From: Megalonaias nervosa | Lineage: Eukaryota > Mollusca > Bivalvia > Unionida > Unionidae | Direction: 5' to 3' | Assembly (NCBI GenBank): GCA_016617855.1 | Contig: JAECUM010003664.1 | Coordinates: forward strand, 1 to 64,000 | Length of the DNA stretch: 64,000 bases | Notes under the pieces: model-generated | The model's database searches: none | Told to the model about the DNA's origin: nothing | The model's input: only the letters and a program-made list of their open reading frames with translations | Part shown: piece after piece, positions 41,964 to 54,365 of the stretch | Numbering within the stretch: position 1 is the stretch's first letter | Layout of the letters: every line of letters begins with the position of its first letter | Made by a program: the position numbers and the translations under genes

Positions 41964-42649
41964 TTAGAGCATTGGGGTAAGAATGTCCATCCTACTCCCT
42001 CTTTGTTGACCTAGCATAATAAGACCATGTAGGTCCATGGCCCACAGCAATGATCTTGCTACCATATGGTCAAGATTCATTAAGTACATGGCTGCATTTA
42101 GGAAAAGGACCACTTGCTAATAAAATTGGTACAAATCAAGGATGGCTATTCAAAACTAAACTCAAAAAAGAACATGTGTTCAATAACTGAGCATGGGATA
42201 CAATGGTAAAATATGGTGTGCGACCTGCTTGCCAAGTACAAATAAATAGCCAAATTCTCAATGTTGGAAATGTGCATTACAATGATTCATAATGGATAAT
42301 AAAATCAATCAAAGGCAGTCCATATACTTCAATTTTGCAAGGATAGAGAAAATTCACAAAATACCTACCCTCGCTAGAAAAATGCATTACCAAATTAGTT
42401 TTTTCTCTTATCACTAATGCCCTGTGAAGGGGAAATAAAAATGATAAAAGTCAAAGCTATACAAAATGTGCATGGATTTAACAATTGAAAATAACTCTCC
42501 AGAGGGCTTAATTTAACTGAGAAAATATACAATTAGTGGTATAATCCAAATGCCTATGAAGAATAATCACACAATAGATATGGAAAAATCCCTCATTAAT
42601 CCCCAAAGCAACAGAAAATCTTCATGAAGGTCAACAGTATAGACATTAT
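41964..42649 (-). mobile_element. DIRS-like element 2, 5' part upstream of Gag
   Basis: No open frame of note. Position between the Gag remnant and the 5' terminal block makes it the likely leader or N-terminal Gag remnant. Base composition falls to local A+T-rich levels by about 42.1 kb. Confidence 0.35.
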
Positions 42650-42860
42650 GGCCATGAGACAAAGAAAAGAAAGGTGGGAAAATGTATGACTATCAAAAGT
42701 ATATGGTTTCCCAGGGCAATCCAGTGTTATGGAATCTTCTGGTTCACACCAATGTGAGGCTAATTTCTCATCATATGGTTGGGGTATTTTCCACCCCGAA
42801 AAATACATGTACTAGTTATTTAATAGCAACAGGCATGGTATTACTGATATTAAAACCAAC
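42650..42860 (-). mobile_element. DIRS-like element 2, 5' terminal region
   Basis: Reverse complement of the 40.27-40.50 kb blocks: 'ggtttcccagggcaatccag', 'ggaatcttctggttcacacc', 'ctcatcatatggttggggta'. It is followed by 'tagcaacaggcatggtatta', which is inverse to 'aatactgtacctgttgctat' at 40.65 kb. The element is therefore bounded by inverted terminal sequence and is about 2.7 kb long, far shorter than an autonomous DIRS. Confidence 0.7.
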
Positions 42861-44279
42861 AATACTTAGCTGTGATCTTGACTTTCAGGAGAGGACCCTC
42901 AATGATATGTGATACAGCTTCTACCGATGATATCTAAGTACATCAAATTTTACCATTTAATCATGAACAGCTTTAATGTTATAATTGAAAGCAGAAATCT
43001 TAGTATAACTTAAGAATAGACAGACAGAAATGCAGATAAAGTTACCTTCTTTTTTTCAATGGTGGGGGAGAAAAAAATGTTTTTTTACCCGATTATAGAA
43101 TGATGGACCTAAGGCAAACCTGTCAAACAAAGGCTTGACAATACCTGTACTGATTATATACCTTTTTTCCATATATTTCCTATTATTCATGGATAACAAA
43201 ATTTAATTTAGCATGCAACTTTAAAAAAAAACAATACTTCAATGTCACCCTAGCCAAGGTTCTAATTTAAAACTGTTTGCAAATTAATGATTTTCTTTCT
43301 GTCTGGATCTTTATTGAGTTTTGCTGTTTTGTTCTGTCACATTAAATGTCCAAAAATCTCATTATGGTTGTTGTTCAGACTGTTATTTCACAAAAGCCCC
43401 CGTAAAAAATAGGATGGGTCACCTTAGGCAATTACTGGACTTTTCAACAGGCATAATTGGCAACGATGAATGACGTCAAATTTTTTGTGAGATATTGCAA
43501 GCAAGAAAGTGCACAAGTCTCACCTAAAAGTGGCCATTGAGACCCGTCTGCACTTTTTTGCTAATTTCCATTGAATGAAGTAGTCACAATTTGTCTACCA
43601 ATCTGGCAGCCAGTAATGAACGGACTTCCTATCACAACATTAATTGGATATCTAATGCAAGATAAAAGCCTCCACAATCCTTCCTTATTGCTTTATATGG
43701 AAAATAATGTGACAAAATGTTGCACTAAAACAAATGTGTCCTGTACTTCTACTTTACTCAAGATTTATTTTTTTCATTTGGTACAAATTACAGGAATAGT
43801 GAGTAACTTGTTCATATAAATATTCCACAAAACAACAACAAAAGAAACACCCCATACCTCATCAGAAAATTGTACAAGTAAAAGATTTGTCAACAGGCAC
43901 ATTTTTGGAGATGATGACCATAATTTGTACTAAGTTTCATGGCAATCAAGTAAAAACTGCAACAGGAGATGCATTCACAAAATTTTATCATATACTGCAT
44001 CCAGCTGCAAGTAAAGAAGGGAAATAACTCTTACAAAAACCATTGGAGTACAAAGATTTGTCAAGACTACGAAAACCTGCTATAACATTATTTCTGATAA
44101 AGTATTTTTCAAGCATGATATAAGTTTCTTTTTATAAACTCCCCATGTCTGATTTATTCATTTTATTGTCAGTCAAAAAAGTAGACCCTTTGGACATCTC
44201 CAGCAAATGTTAATATTTCAGAAAATACAGTGTTTCATAAGTTGGTGTGGGAGTATTAGCAAGAAATTAATTATCTGGA
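42861..44279. other. Unassigned sequence
   Basis: No gene or array. A second perfect TGACGTCA palindrome lies at 43471-43478, without other promoter features. The 82-codon frame at 43571-43819 has no recognisable domain. Confidence 0.5.
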
Positions 44280-44700
44280 TTTCAGAAGTCTTGCAGTGAA
44301 AAACCCATGCTATATCTATTCATTCTGGGAAGTAATAACATTATTTTCAACATGACCACTGTGGTGGCCAAATTGTATGTCTGAGCTGTCACACTGTCAT
44401 TCAGGACTAACTAGGTGTCATGAAACTTATAGTAAAAACCCCATGTTGACAAAGCCATCCATTCAAAAGGAATAGCCATAACAAAAGTTTTCAAAATGGC
44501 CACTGTGGGGTCATTTTGGATTGCTAGTAGTACCATTTTCATTTAGGTTCAGCTGCAAATCATAAGAAGTTTTCGGGTGAAAACCCCATGTCAATATAAC
44601 TTTTTGTTCAGAAGAGGAACAAATAGCAAGATTTTCAAACTTGCTGTAGCATTAGTATTATTGAATGTCACATTGAAACAATTTTCACTAAAGACCAACT
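44280..44700. repeat. ~125-bp diverged array, second locus
   Basis: Units related to 33.0-33.6 kb: 'gtgaaaaacccatgctatat', 'ttttcaacatgaccactgtg' with 'gtggccaaatt', 'aggactaactaggtgtcatg', 'aaaaccccatgttgacaaag' and 'aaatggccactgtggggtca'. The array is cut by, or ends at, a hAT-like fold-back element. Confidence 0.65.
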
Positions 44701-44704
44701 ACAC

Positions 44705-44890
44705 CAGGGATGTCCAACCTTTTCTAGCTGGAGACCAAAACAGATAGCAAGCCATATGAGCAAGAATAGTTCCTCATCACTAATTTTGCATATTAATTAA
44801 AATGCATATTTACAAAAGGACTACATGACAGTGGATTGCACAATGTGAATGAGACTCGACTGCATGCGGCCTGGGGGCTGGACACATCTG
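44705..44890. mobile_element. hAT-like non-autonomous element
   Basis: Ends are inverted: 'cagggatgtccaacctttt' at the left and 'ggctggacacatctg' at the right, of the 'CAGGGGTGTCCAACC' type known from hAT-derived MITEs. The interior has 'ctgcatgcggcctgggggct', also typical of that group. Flanking 8-mers 'aactacac' and 'aaatagac' agree at six positions, compatible with a decayed 8-bp hAT target duplication. 186 bp, no coding capacity. Confidence 0.6.
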
Positions 44891-45379
44891 AAATAGACCA
44901 TGGGATGAGTGTGTGTCTCAAACTCCATGGCAATCCTCTAAGTAGTTTAGGAGTTCAGTTGTAACAAATGTGCTAACAGACAAATGGACCATGTATAACA
45001 GAAGATGGACCATCCCATGAGCTTTCCTGTCCTTAACTAATAGGGCTAAATATTACCTTTCATTTTGACTCTAATAAGATGAGTCTATAATATTTGTTCT
45101 GTGCAAATTCAATAATTTTTTTTAGAAATATTCATTCTACTATTATTTCATAGTCAGTTAATGACAGGGTACTTTCCTCCCCTCCCCCATACTTTTTTAA
45201 ATGATGACCCTTACTTGGTCATAAATATTCAGCTAATAATAGTTCTGGAAAAGGCACATCAACCAATAATTTTGGAGTGATTTTGCACAGCCTAGAATGT
45301 AAGCTATATAGAAATATCCATTTAAATATTCCAACATTTCAAAATCCATCATCCTTAACCACCTGTAATTACACTTAAC
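44891..45379. other. Unassigned sequence
   Basis: Single-copy-looking A+T-rich DNA between the hAT-like element and the 43-bp array. The first bases may continue the 125-bp family ('caaactccatggcaatcctc'). A minus-strand frame at 45233-45421 runs into the array and is not a gene. Confidence 0.5.
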
Positions 45380-47742
45380 TGTAAACATGATAGACCCAGA
45401 CCTAACAACATTACAGACCATTACCTAACATCACAGACCCAGACCTAACATCATTATAGGCTATTATCTAACATCATAGACCCAGACCTAAGAACATTAC
45501 AGACCATTATCTAACATCATAGACCCAGACCTAACATCATAAACTCAGACCTGACATCATGGTCTCAGACCTAAGAACATTACAGGCCATTACCTAACAT
45601 CATAGAGCCTGATCTAACATCATGATAGGCTATTACCTAACATCATAGACCCTGACCTAATAACATTACAGACCATTACCTAACATCATTGACCCTGATC
45701 TAACATCATGATAGGCTATTACCTAACATCATAGACCCTGACCTAATAACATTACAGTCCATCACCTAACATCATACACTCAGACCTAACATCATTACAT
45801 ACCATTACCTAACATCATAGACCCAGACCTAATTACATTACAGACCATTACCTAACATCATAGACTCTGATCTAACATCATTATAGGCTATTACCTAACA
45901 TCTTAGACTCAGACCTAACATCATTACAGGCCATAACCTATCATCATAGACCCAGACCTAATAACATCACAGACCATCACCTAACATCATAGACCAAGAC
46001 CTAACACAACAGACCCAGACCTAACATCATTATAGGCTATTATCTAACATCATAGACCCAGACCTAAGAACATTACAGACCATTATCTAACATCACAGAC
46101 CCAGACCTAACATCATTATATGCTATTACCTAACATCATAAACTCAGACCTGACATCATAGTCTCAGACCTAAGAACATTACAGGCCATTACCTAACATC
46201 ATAGATCCAGACCTAACATCATTATAGGCTATTATCTAACATCATAGACCCAGACCTAAGAACATTACAGACCATTATCTAACATCATAGACCCAGACCT
46301 AACATCATTATATGCTATTACCTAACATCATAAACTCAGACCTGACATCATAGTCTCAGACCTAAGAACATTACAGGCCATTACCTAACATCATAGACCC
46401 AGACCTAACATCATTATATGCCATTACCTAACATCATAGACTCAGACCTAACATCATAAACTCAGACCTGACATCATAGTCTCAGACCTAAGAACATTAC
46501 AGGCCATTACCTAACATCATAGATCCACACCTAACATCATTATGGGCAATTACCTAGCATCATAGACTCAGACCTAACATCATAGTCTCAGACCTAAGAA
46601 CATTACACACCATTAACTAGCATCATACACTAAGACCTAACATCATAGACCAAAACCTAAGAACATTACAGGCCATTACCTAACATCATAGACCCTGACA
46701 TAACATAATAGACCCAGACCTAAGAACATTACATTACCTAACATCGTAAACTCAGGCCTAACATCATTACAGACCATAACCTAACATCACAGACCCAGAC
46801 CTAATAACATTACAGACCATTACCTAACATCATAGACCCTGATCTAACATCATGATAGGCTATTACCTAACATCATAGACCCAGACCTAATAATATTACA
46901 GACCATTACCTAACATCATAGACCATGATCTTACATCATGATAGGCTATTACCTAACATCATAGACCCTGACCTAATAATATTACAGACCATCACCTAAC
47001 ATCATACACTCAGACCTAACATCATTACATACCATTACCTAACATCATAGACCCAGACCTAATTACACTACAGACCATTACCTTGCATCATAGACCCTGA
47101 TCTAACATCATAATAGGCTATTACCTAACATCATAGACCCTGAATTAATAACATTACAGTCCATCATCGAACATCATACACTCAGACCTAACATCATTAC
47201 AGACAATAACCTAGCATCATAGAACCAGGCCTAATAACATTACAGACCATTACCTAACATCATAGACCCTGACCTAATAACATTACAGTCCATCACCTAA
47301 CATCATACACTCAGACCTAACATCATTACATACCATTACCTAACATCATAGACCCAGACCTAATTACATTACAGACCATTACCTAACATCATAGACTCTG
47401 ACCTAACATCATTATAGGCTATTACCTAACATCTTAGACTCAGACCTAACATCATTACAGGCCATAACCTATCATCATAGACCCAGACCTAATAACATCA
47501 CAGACCATTACCTAACATCATAGACCAAGACCTAACACAAAAGACCCAGACCTAATAATATTACAGACATTTGCCTAACATCATAGACCCAGACCTAAAA
47601 TCATTACAGACCATTACCTAACATCATAGACCCAGACCTAACATCATTACATGCCATAACCTAACATCACAGACCCAGACCTAACAACATTACAGACCAT
47701 TACCTAACATCAAAGACTGATACTTAACATTACAGACCCTAC
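45380..47742. repeat. 43-bp minisatellite, ~55 units, 2.36 kb
   Basis: Consensus is built from two half-units: 'acctaacatcatagacccag' (20) and 'acctaataacattacagacc' plus 'att' (23). The halves resemble each other (acctaa..at.a..agac), so the 43-mer probably arose by dimerisation of a ~21-bp ancestor. Longer repeats of several units occur, for example segments containing 'tgatctaacatcatgatagg' and segments containing 'aactcagacctgacatcata' come back in the same order, showing higher-order duplication. No open frame survives. Confidence 0.96.
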
Positions 47743-48436
47743 TCTTCCAGCCCAATATGTGCCATCAGTGTCAATACTGTATATGGCTGTGTGCAGACTA
47801 TCCACAAACAAATTAAGAGTACTGGTGTTCAACTGACTCATTTCTTGTATTGACCTGTCGACTTCTAGGAGGTATTGTGTTGACCATCAGCAAATATGCT
47901 TGCAGCTTCTGATTGCTGTCCTTGACCAGAGCATAAAGGTTCCATTACATGTTACATTAACACCATATTGACAAATTTGCTAACTTAATGGCTTCCATGA
48001 TGAATCCATTTGCTTCCATCTTAAAAGCATTTCTGGACAGGTGACTTCCGACTTTAATCTAGCTGAATAAGTCTAATGTGAACCTAGCAGAACTTGCCAC
48101 TTAACTGATCAGTTTCAATTTTGATTATGTAAAAAAGATATACATATATATAAACAGACATTACTTATCATTTCCACTGCCATAAAGCTAATGCACCATC
48201 CCTATGCCATACATTTCTTTACTCCCTGATCATAAGGGAGACTTCACAATTTTGATTCTAGTAAGGAAATTGTAAAAAGCTGAGATAAAAAAATTAAAAG
48301 TACAGAGATCTCACTGAATAAAGAATTCCCTCATTTATTGTAAATAATTTTGGAAAATTAAGAAAAATTTATCTCTGATATCTGTTGCAAAAGTGTCAAC
48401 ATTTTCAATATGCCTACGTTATACTGTAAGGCTAAA
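47743..48436. other. Unassigned sequence
   Basis: Nothing recognised apart from a short AT run at 48.14 kb. Confidence 0.5.
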
Positions 48437-48605
48437 CTTCTAAACTTGATCATAAGCAGTAAGAAGTAATTCTAAACTTGATCATAAGCAGTAAGAAGTT
48501 CAACCAGTCATATACAAGATTACTTCATTAATATGCATAGGTCATGCTCAACCAATGATATACCCGTACTAGATCACTTCATTAATATGCATAGGTCATG
48601 CTCAT
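48437..48605. repeat. Two adjacent tandem duplications
   Basis: 'ttctaaacttgatcataagc' with 'agtaagaagt' is doubled at 48437-48500. Then 'tacttcattaatatgcatag' with 'gtcatgctca' is doubled at about 48520-48605. Copies are nearly identical. Confidence 0.85.
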
Positions 48606-48725
48606 GTTCCAACTTGTCCAAGATGGTGATGATACACACACTAGATACTAGCACAATAGGCTCACATGGTGTAATGGAGAAGTGAAGTAAAAAAACACAC
48701 ACATGCACGCACATATACACATGCA

Positions 48726-48727
<2 letters not shown>

Positions 48728-48763
<36 letters not shown>
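48728..48763. repeat. (AC)n microsatellite
   Basis: About 18 AC units, preceded by imperfect 'acacacatgcacgcacatat'. Confidence 0.96.
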
Positions 48764-48764
<1 letters not shown>

Positions 48765-48945
48765 GGTTGGAAAACCATGCCATGACAGAGAAATTATCAG
48801 TGCTGATCACTGTATTAGAAGGTTGTAAAACCATACCATGACAGAGAAATTATCAGAGTGCTGATCACTGTATTAGAAGGTTGTAAAACTATGCCATGAC
48901 AGAGAAATTATCAGAGTGCTAATAACTGTATTAGACGTTGTCAAA
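48765..48945. repeat. ~57-bp tandem repeat, 3 copies
   Basis: 'ggttg(g/t)aaaaccatgccatg', 'acagagaaattatcag' and 'tgctgatcactgtattagaa' recur starting at 48765, 48821 and 48879. High similarity. Confidence 0.92.
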
Positions 48946-49404
48946 CATAAAGATAAATAACTTAAAAGATTTGAAAATTTAAATAGTTTGAAGAGATGAA
49001 AATTCATCATGGCCTCCAGAGCACGAGTCAGTCTGTTTGTATGTGCAGGTAAGTCTTGCAGTCTTTCCTCCATTAATCACGTTTTACAGGTATCTCAATA
49101 TGAAAACATATGCCAAAATGGACTGTAAACTGTGAAACACAACTGCAGATATTGAAATGAAGCTCCAAAGGTGATAGCTATATGTTAAACTGTTCATTCA
49201 CACAAGACAACTTGAGCCATTCAAAACCAGGATTTGTTGCTCAGAACCAGATCTTCTATCTTTAACATTAATCAATACTATTGGCAATTATTCTGCACCT
49301 TCTTGGTCTCAAACCATCTCCAATTACATGATTAATCCAAAGCTTCATTGCCCCCTTGTATGCCTGCATGACATGACCCTTCTCTGCTCAAGATTATACT
49401 GTCA
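48946..49404. other. Unassigned sequence
   Basis: No element or gene recognised. Confidence 0.5.
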
Positions 49405-49580
49405 AGAAGCTGTAATGGCTCAGTAGTTAGTGTATCTGACTCATGAAATGAAGGATGTAGGTTCAAATCCCAGCTGGCTGCCATGGTGTGTCCCTAGGCA
49501 AGGCAAACATTTACCACAACTGCGTCAGTTCAATGTAATACCATCATATGTGCCTATGCTATAAAATTCACAACCAAACT
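49405..49580 (+). mobile_element. tRNA-derived SINE
   Basis: Head 'taatggctcagtagttagtg' (A box), 'gtaggttcaaatcccagc' (B box), then 'ccatggtgtgtccctaggca', and 3' part 'gtgcctatgctataaaattc' followed by 'acaaccaaac'. Same family as the 16.8-kb SINE. Confidence 0.75.
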
Positions 49581-50837
49581 GAATTGTTGTCACAATAGCC
49601 TCCATGAAGAAACTGATCACAATTCATCTTCTTAAATGTAGATTTTCTTCTCCCCTTGTTTCTATCATTTATATGATTGTGGACATACTATTTTTTCAGT
49701 GGTGACACAGGAGTGTCTTTGGTCACCAATGAAATGTCATGTCATTAATTTAATCAGCTGGTATATTTCAGATTGGTAAATTCATTCAATGTAGACAAGA
49801 AATGAGACAGTTGAGCAATTTACATCAATATGTGAAGTCCCTCTGGTGATCAGAGCAAAGGGCAGAAATTGAAGAATGCCAAAGATATCCTTTCACGAGA
49901 AAGAATGATGAAAATGCACATGAGAGGCAGTACAGGTGCATACAAAACCATGCTATCAAATTCTATGTTACCAGCATCTGTAAAAAAATCCTTGCTAAAT
50001 CAAACAGCATCAACTCTCACCAGCACTGTGTATTTTGTGAAAGGTTAAGACTTATTTAGTATAAAATGATCCAAGTGTGTATGGTAGTTTAGTAATATGA
50101 GTTGTAAGGTCAAGTAAAACACCAAGTTATATATCCATATATACATCTGTCAAGTATTTTGTGAAAACCTGATCAAAGTTGTTATTACCAACATAATGAA
50201 GCCGATGTAGTATATACTGTAATAGTGTATAGTACCAGAAGTAGTATCATTACAGCAGTTTGAGATCAGATGGCTGCATGATCACAGTTCCTGACTACCA
50301 AAACCCTCATGACTTTTCCCAGCTGAGGACATGTTTGCATCTGTGATTTGTAACCTGTGTGAGTGCCAAAGAAAAGTTCCCATAAGGTGCCCCTGCCACT
50401 GTGAACTCAAAGGCTGATTGATATAGTCACAGGCAACTGTTTCTTATATTACAAATCAATGCATCTGCTGTGAGCTTGCAGGTAGATATATTAATCTGCA
50501 ACTCTTTGCTGCAGTATACAGTCTCTTGTACAAGTCAGCTTAAGTCAAGAAATGACATTTCTGGGTGACTATAATTCTCAAAGAAGTGGTAGTGCTAACC
50601 GATACTTTGAAACATGCAGTTACCTTTCCCAAGATACCAGTTATGATAAATGCTTTGACCACATGCAATTTTAACATTTACAATACCAAGATAAACATGT
50701 GAGACCATATATTGTGTACTATCAAAAATAATAGATAATGGAATGGTAATTCTAAAATTGTTTTGTTTTCATATCAACAAATATTATTTTTATTCCTGTC
50801 AAGTTTATATTTGAGTTCTTTTCTTTTACATTTTAAG
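49581..50837. other. Unassigned sequence, slightly GC-richer patch
   Basis: No gene or array. A patch at about 50.27-50.50 kb ('ctgactaccaaaaccctcat', 'gtgcccctgccactgtgaac') is GC-richer than its surroundings and could be an old transposon or exon, but I see no frame or splice pair to support either. Confidence 0.45.
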
Positions 50838-50912
50838 AGTTCTTGTGGCCTAATCAGTTAATATGTCATACTTTCAAGACATTTTAGGTTCAAATCACAC
50901 TTGTGGAAAATT
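50838..50912 (+). mobile_element. tRNA-like SINE head, degenerate
   Basis: 'gttcttgtggcctaatcagt' (A-box region) and 'ttttaggttcaaatcacac' (B-box region) are spaced as in tRNA-type SINE promoters. No recognisable body follows. Confidence 0.5.
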
Positions 50913-52539
50913 ATATTTTTCTTTATTGAGGAAATGTTGAGCTTACAATGGTTGAACACAAAATGAAAGTAAAATCTGATGATGTTCTATCAGTGTCGAT
51001 TATAACAACAATGCATAAAGAACTCTTTGAGACATAGTTTGGTTAGAAACAACCTTTCAGCCTTCTAGGAAACTTTTTGGCACTCTAGGGGGTCATCTGG
51101 GGTTGCAGATTCAAGCTGCAGTAATTGACACTGACCAAAACAAATATTCTGAGTCAGTAAATGTTTGCAATGTCTTAAAACTGCAGCATGCTTATAATAC
51201 TCAAAGAAATTCACTTCACAAGCATATCCTGAGCAGAAACTGTTTCTTTTTGCATGAGAATATTATTTTAAACAATCACATTGGGTATATATCATTTTTA
51301 AAGAAAATTCACAGATTTACACAAATATTATTTTGAAAGGATTCATCCATGTAGCTATGTGGAAATTAAATTGCCTGAGTAATGGTGTGTTTGTACTGTC
51401 ACAGAAAATAAATCATAATTTCACCTGAATGCCTCATAATTATTCGCAAAAGAGGCCCAAAAAGATGTGATTTTTTAAAATATGTATCCAGAACATCTTG
51501 ATAAATTAAAATTGAGATAGGGATCATACTGGAACAAGAATGACAGAAACTAGGTGAAGCATAAAACAAGAAGCATGAAAAGTCATTATATGATATTGTG
51601 CAAGAAAATTTTAATTTCTAAATTGTTAAATAAATATAGTGCTGATGACATTCAAATAATCAGTGATGGTGGCAGTGAAATACAGAAATGAACAAATCAA
51701 TTAGAAAGATGCTTAGACAGTAATATAGTAATATCAACTAAGCTTGATTTTCATGAGGTATTAATGAACTGATCAACAATAGCACAGAAACATAGTTGTG
51801 CAGACAATGGGAGAAATTCTCCAATGCTATTTCCTAATCAAATGGAGCATAAACCATAACTTAGAAATACATGCACTCCAGGACATTTTATACTGTTGGA
51901 TACAAATGTGCATAGTCTTGCCATGTTTGAGTTGGTGCAGTGATGGATCATTTGAGCCCATTTGAGCCAAGACTGGTTTGATGTAAATTCCATCCAACCT
52001 TGCAAATGAATTTTACAAGAAAGAACAAACCTGTTTATTTGCAAAAGCCTGATCTATAAATTCATATTATCGTAATACAAAAATATTGTATATCACTTGA
52101 TAGATGTGAAATTCTAACCGTTAATCTAGACATTGACGAGATTCAGATACCACTATACAAACATCAGATGAAACAAAGGCAACTGGAAAAAAGTAACCAA
52201 TTAAATAACGTATTTATATAGAAAGTTCAATGGCCTTTGGACACAATCAATGGAAAGGTGAATGCCTTGGAAAACATATACTCCTTGGCAGAGCTCACCT
52301 TAGCAAATATTGTAAATCACATTAGATCATGTTACATGTTGGCCCCTGGTACTCAACCATGCCTCAAATGAGATATTTGAGTAACGTTGAGTAAATAGAT
52401 AATAAACTCAATGAAATAACATCCAAGGCTGTTTTGTCTTCTAATCCTGGTAAAGTAAAAACGTTATACTACAAACAAAAAAAGAAATATCAATTAGGCA
52501 ATGCATGTTCCATGATGTACAGGCATGCTGACTGAAGCA
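50913..52539. other. Unassigned sequence
   Basis: A+T-rich DNA with no recognisable element. The small open frames at 51103-51336 (plus) and 51838-52044 (minus) carry no known motif. Confidence 0.5.
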
Positions 52540-52970
52540 AGCAATCTGCATGAGAGTGCAGATGAGGATTCCAAACAGTATCAGAAAAGCTGATGCACAT
52601 TATTGGGACTCACAGGTGAGCTGGTTCCAACTGTGAGACAACTTGCCCCAGATGAACCACTGCTGGCTGCACTGGAAACTGTAAAACGACTCAAACAATT
52701 AATGCGAGAACATGGAAGAAAGACACAGAGAGGCACAAGAAATGATGACATACTTATGCTATTGGAACTCGTGGATGAGCCATGTCAGACCATGAGACAG
52801 CTTCATGAAACAGCAGCACAAATGTATATAAAGATTCCTCCATGGGCCAAACGTTGCCATATTTTATGTACTACCGGTATGCATGTATTATTGCAGAAGG
52901 GGCTGTTAATGTATGGCCCTCAAATAATAAAAAGTTCCGGAATTCAAATTACACAAGTGTTCTCTTGATT
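52540..52970 (+). pseudogene. 121-codon open frame upstream of the Polinton polymerase remnant, unrecognised
   Basis: The frame 52603-52968 is more coding-like than the surroundings (balanced composition, Leu/Glu/Arg-rich amphipathic start 'LAALETVKRLKQLMREHG', then 'KTQRGTRNDDILMLLELV'). I do not recognise the protein. It lies 130 bp upstream, on the same strand, of the polymerase remnant, so it may be a Polinton-encoded protein or the far N-terminal part. A host exon is possible but no acceptor/donor pair stands out. Confidence 0.4.
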
Positions 52971-53009
52971 TTCAAGATTATTGGGCAATCATCCCACATA
53001 CATACAAAC

Positions 53010-54365
53010 TAGGCAACAATTCTGTGAAGCTTCTATCAAATATGCATCTGTCAATTATATCAACATTGCAGCATGTTCATGAAACAGTGCTGCCATCTGG
53101 ATTCAGGGTGGATATGGTTCTCAAGGTGGAATTTACCATGCCTGGTTACTTAACCAAAGAAGGCTCTGCACCATCTATAAGATCACAGCCATGATTCATA
53201 GTGCTGCCTACATAATTTTAATCCACAAAGACACCAAGACTATCAATGATGAAATCAACAAAGGTTATACAAAGACCCTTTAGAAGTTTGAAAAATAATC
53301 AAGGAGGTTCTGGATGGGTACTTTTCAGATGTTTGGAAATTTATTTTCATATTTCCCTACAAAAGCCTTTTCACAGTTTGTGTTATATTCCAACACTAGC
53401 ATGTTTCCCATGACAAGCAGTGATAAATGTGAAAAACAATGACAACCAATGTTTAGCATGAGCGATCTTATCCAAACTACATTCTGTGTTCAATAATAGA
53501 GTTCAGCCTTGAAAATAATAACAGTACATGGGTGAACTCAAGTTTGGTAACACAGACTTCCCTGTACAAGTTACAGACATCAGCAAGTTTGAATGACTTA
53601 GTCCTGATATTACTGTTAACATGTATGCCTAAAACAACAGGCTTCAGCCAATTAAATTAAGGTCCCAAACATACGCAAAATTCATGCAGGCAGTTAACAC
53701 AAATTTGTTATGGTTGCATAGTTCAGAGGTGCGTTACCACTATGTGTGGATGAAGGATTTTCTCCAAATGGTGTCCTGGCACACCAAGGATGATGGGAAG
53801 AAATTTCCGTGTCGACACTGCATGTATGTGTTTTAGCAATCAACAGCTGTTTGATAAACATGACTTTTACTGCAAGTGAGTCAGCAAAAAGCTGCAGTGT
53901 ACGATCATGCCAGAACCTGTTAAAAATATTTTGAATGTACCACAATGCAAGGGAAGTTGAAGGTCCCATATGTTATCTATATGGAATGCCTGAACATGCC
54001 CATGAATGACCCAGAGGTTCAGTCAAATACAACGCACATTGCTGAACAAGTCCAATGCAGATTTTGCAATGCTCTTGTCTGATGTGATTGCATGACTGAG
54101 CCACCAATGTTGTACCAAGACCAGGACTCAGCTAAGGTCTTTATAAAAAGATGCACAATGGATTTGACAAAAGCTCTCCTTGCCTGCAGACATGATTATG
54201 AGTACTGATGATATTAACAAGAATTCCACAGTGACTCACTGTTGGATCTGCAAAGGAGCTTTCAGCTCCACCACAACTGGAAGTTCCTAAGTTCGTGATC
54301 ACTGTCACATTACTGGCATGTACAGGAGTGATATACAGCATATGCAACCTACAGCAGCGATTTTC
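53010..54365 (+). pseudogene. Polinton/Maverick-type DNA polymerase B, N-terminal part, degenerate
   Basis: Segments appear in the order found in protein-primed Polinton polymerases: 'FRVDMVLKVEFTMPG' (about 53.10 kb); 'GGSGWVLFRCLEIYFHIS' (53303-53356), matching the G-S-G-W-x-L-x-x-I/C-x-x-L-x-I segment; 'VPNIRKIH'-type remnants; 'HYVWMKDFLQMVS' with 'GKKFPCRHCMYVF' (53693-53836), the H-Y-x-x-I-K-x-F ... C-x-x-C zinc-binding region; then 'HCWICKG' and 'VRDHCHITGMYR' (54238-54328), the D-H-C-H-x-T-G motif, followed in another frame by 'SICNLQQRF'. At least five stops or frameshifts break it. The exonuclease and polymerase domains that should follow are missing: the sequence ends at THF copy I. 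Not functional. Confidence 0.8.

Noticed and set aside
45380..47742. CRISPR-like array
   Set aside because: Head-to-tail diverged 43-bp units without unique spacers, in a eukaryotic context; a minisatellite.
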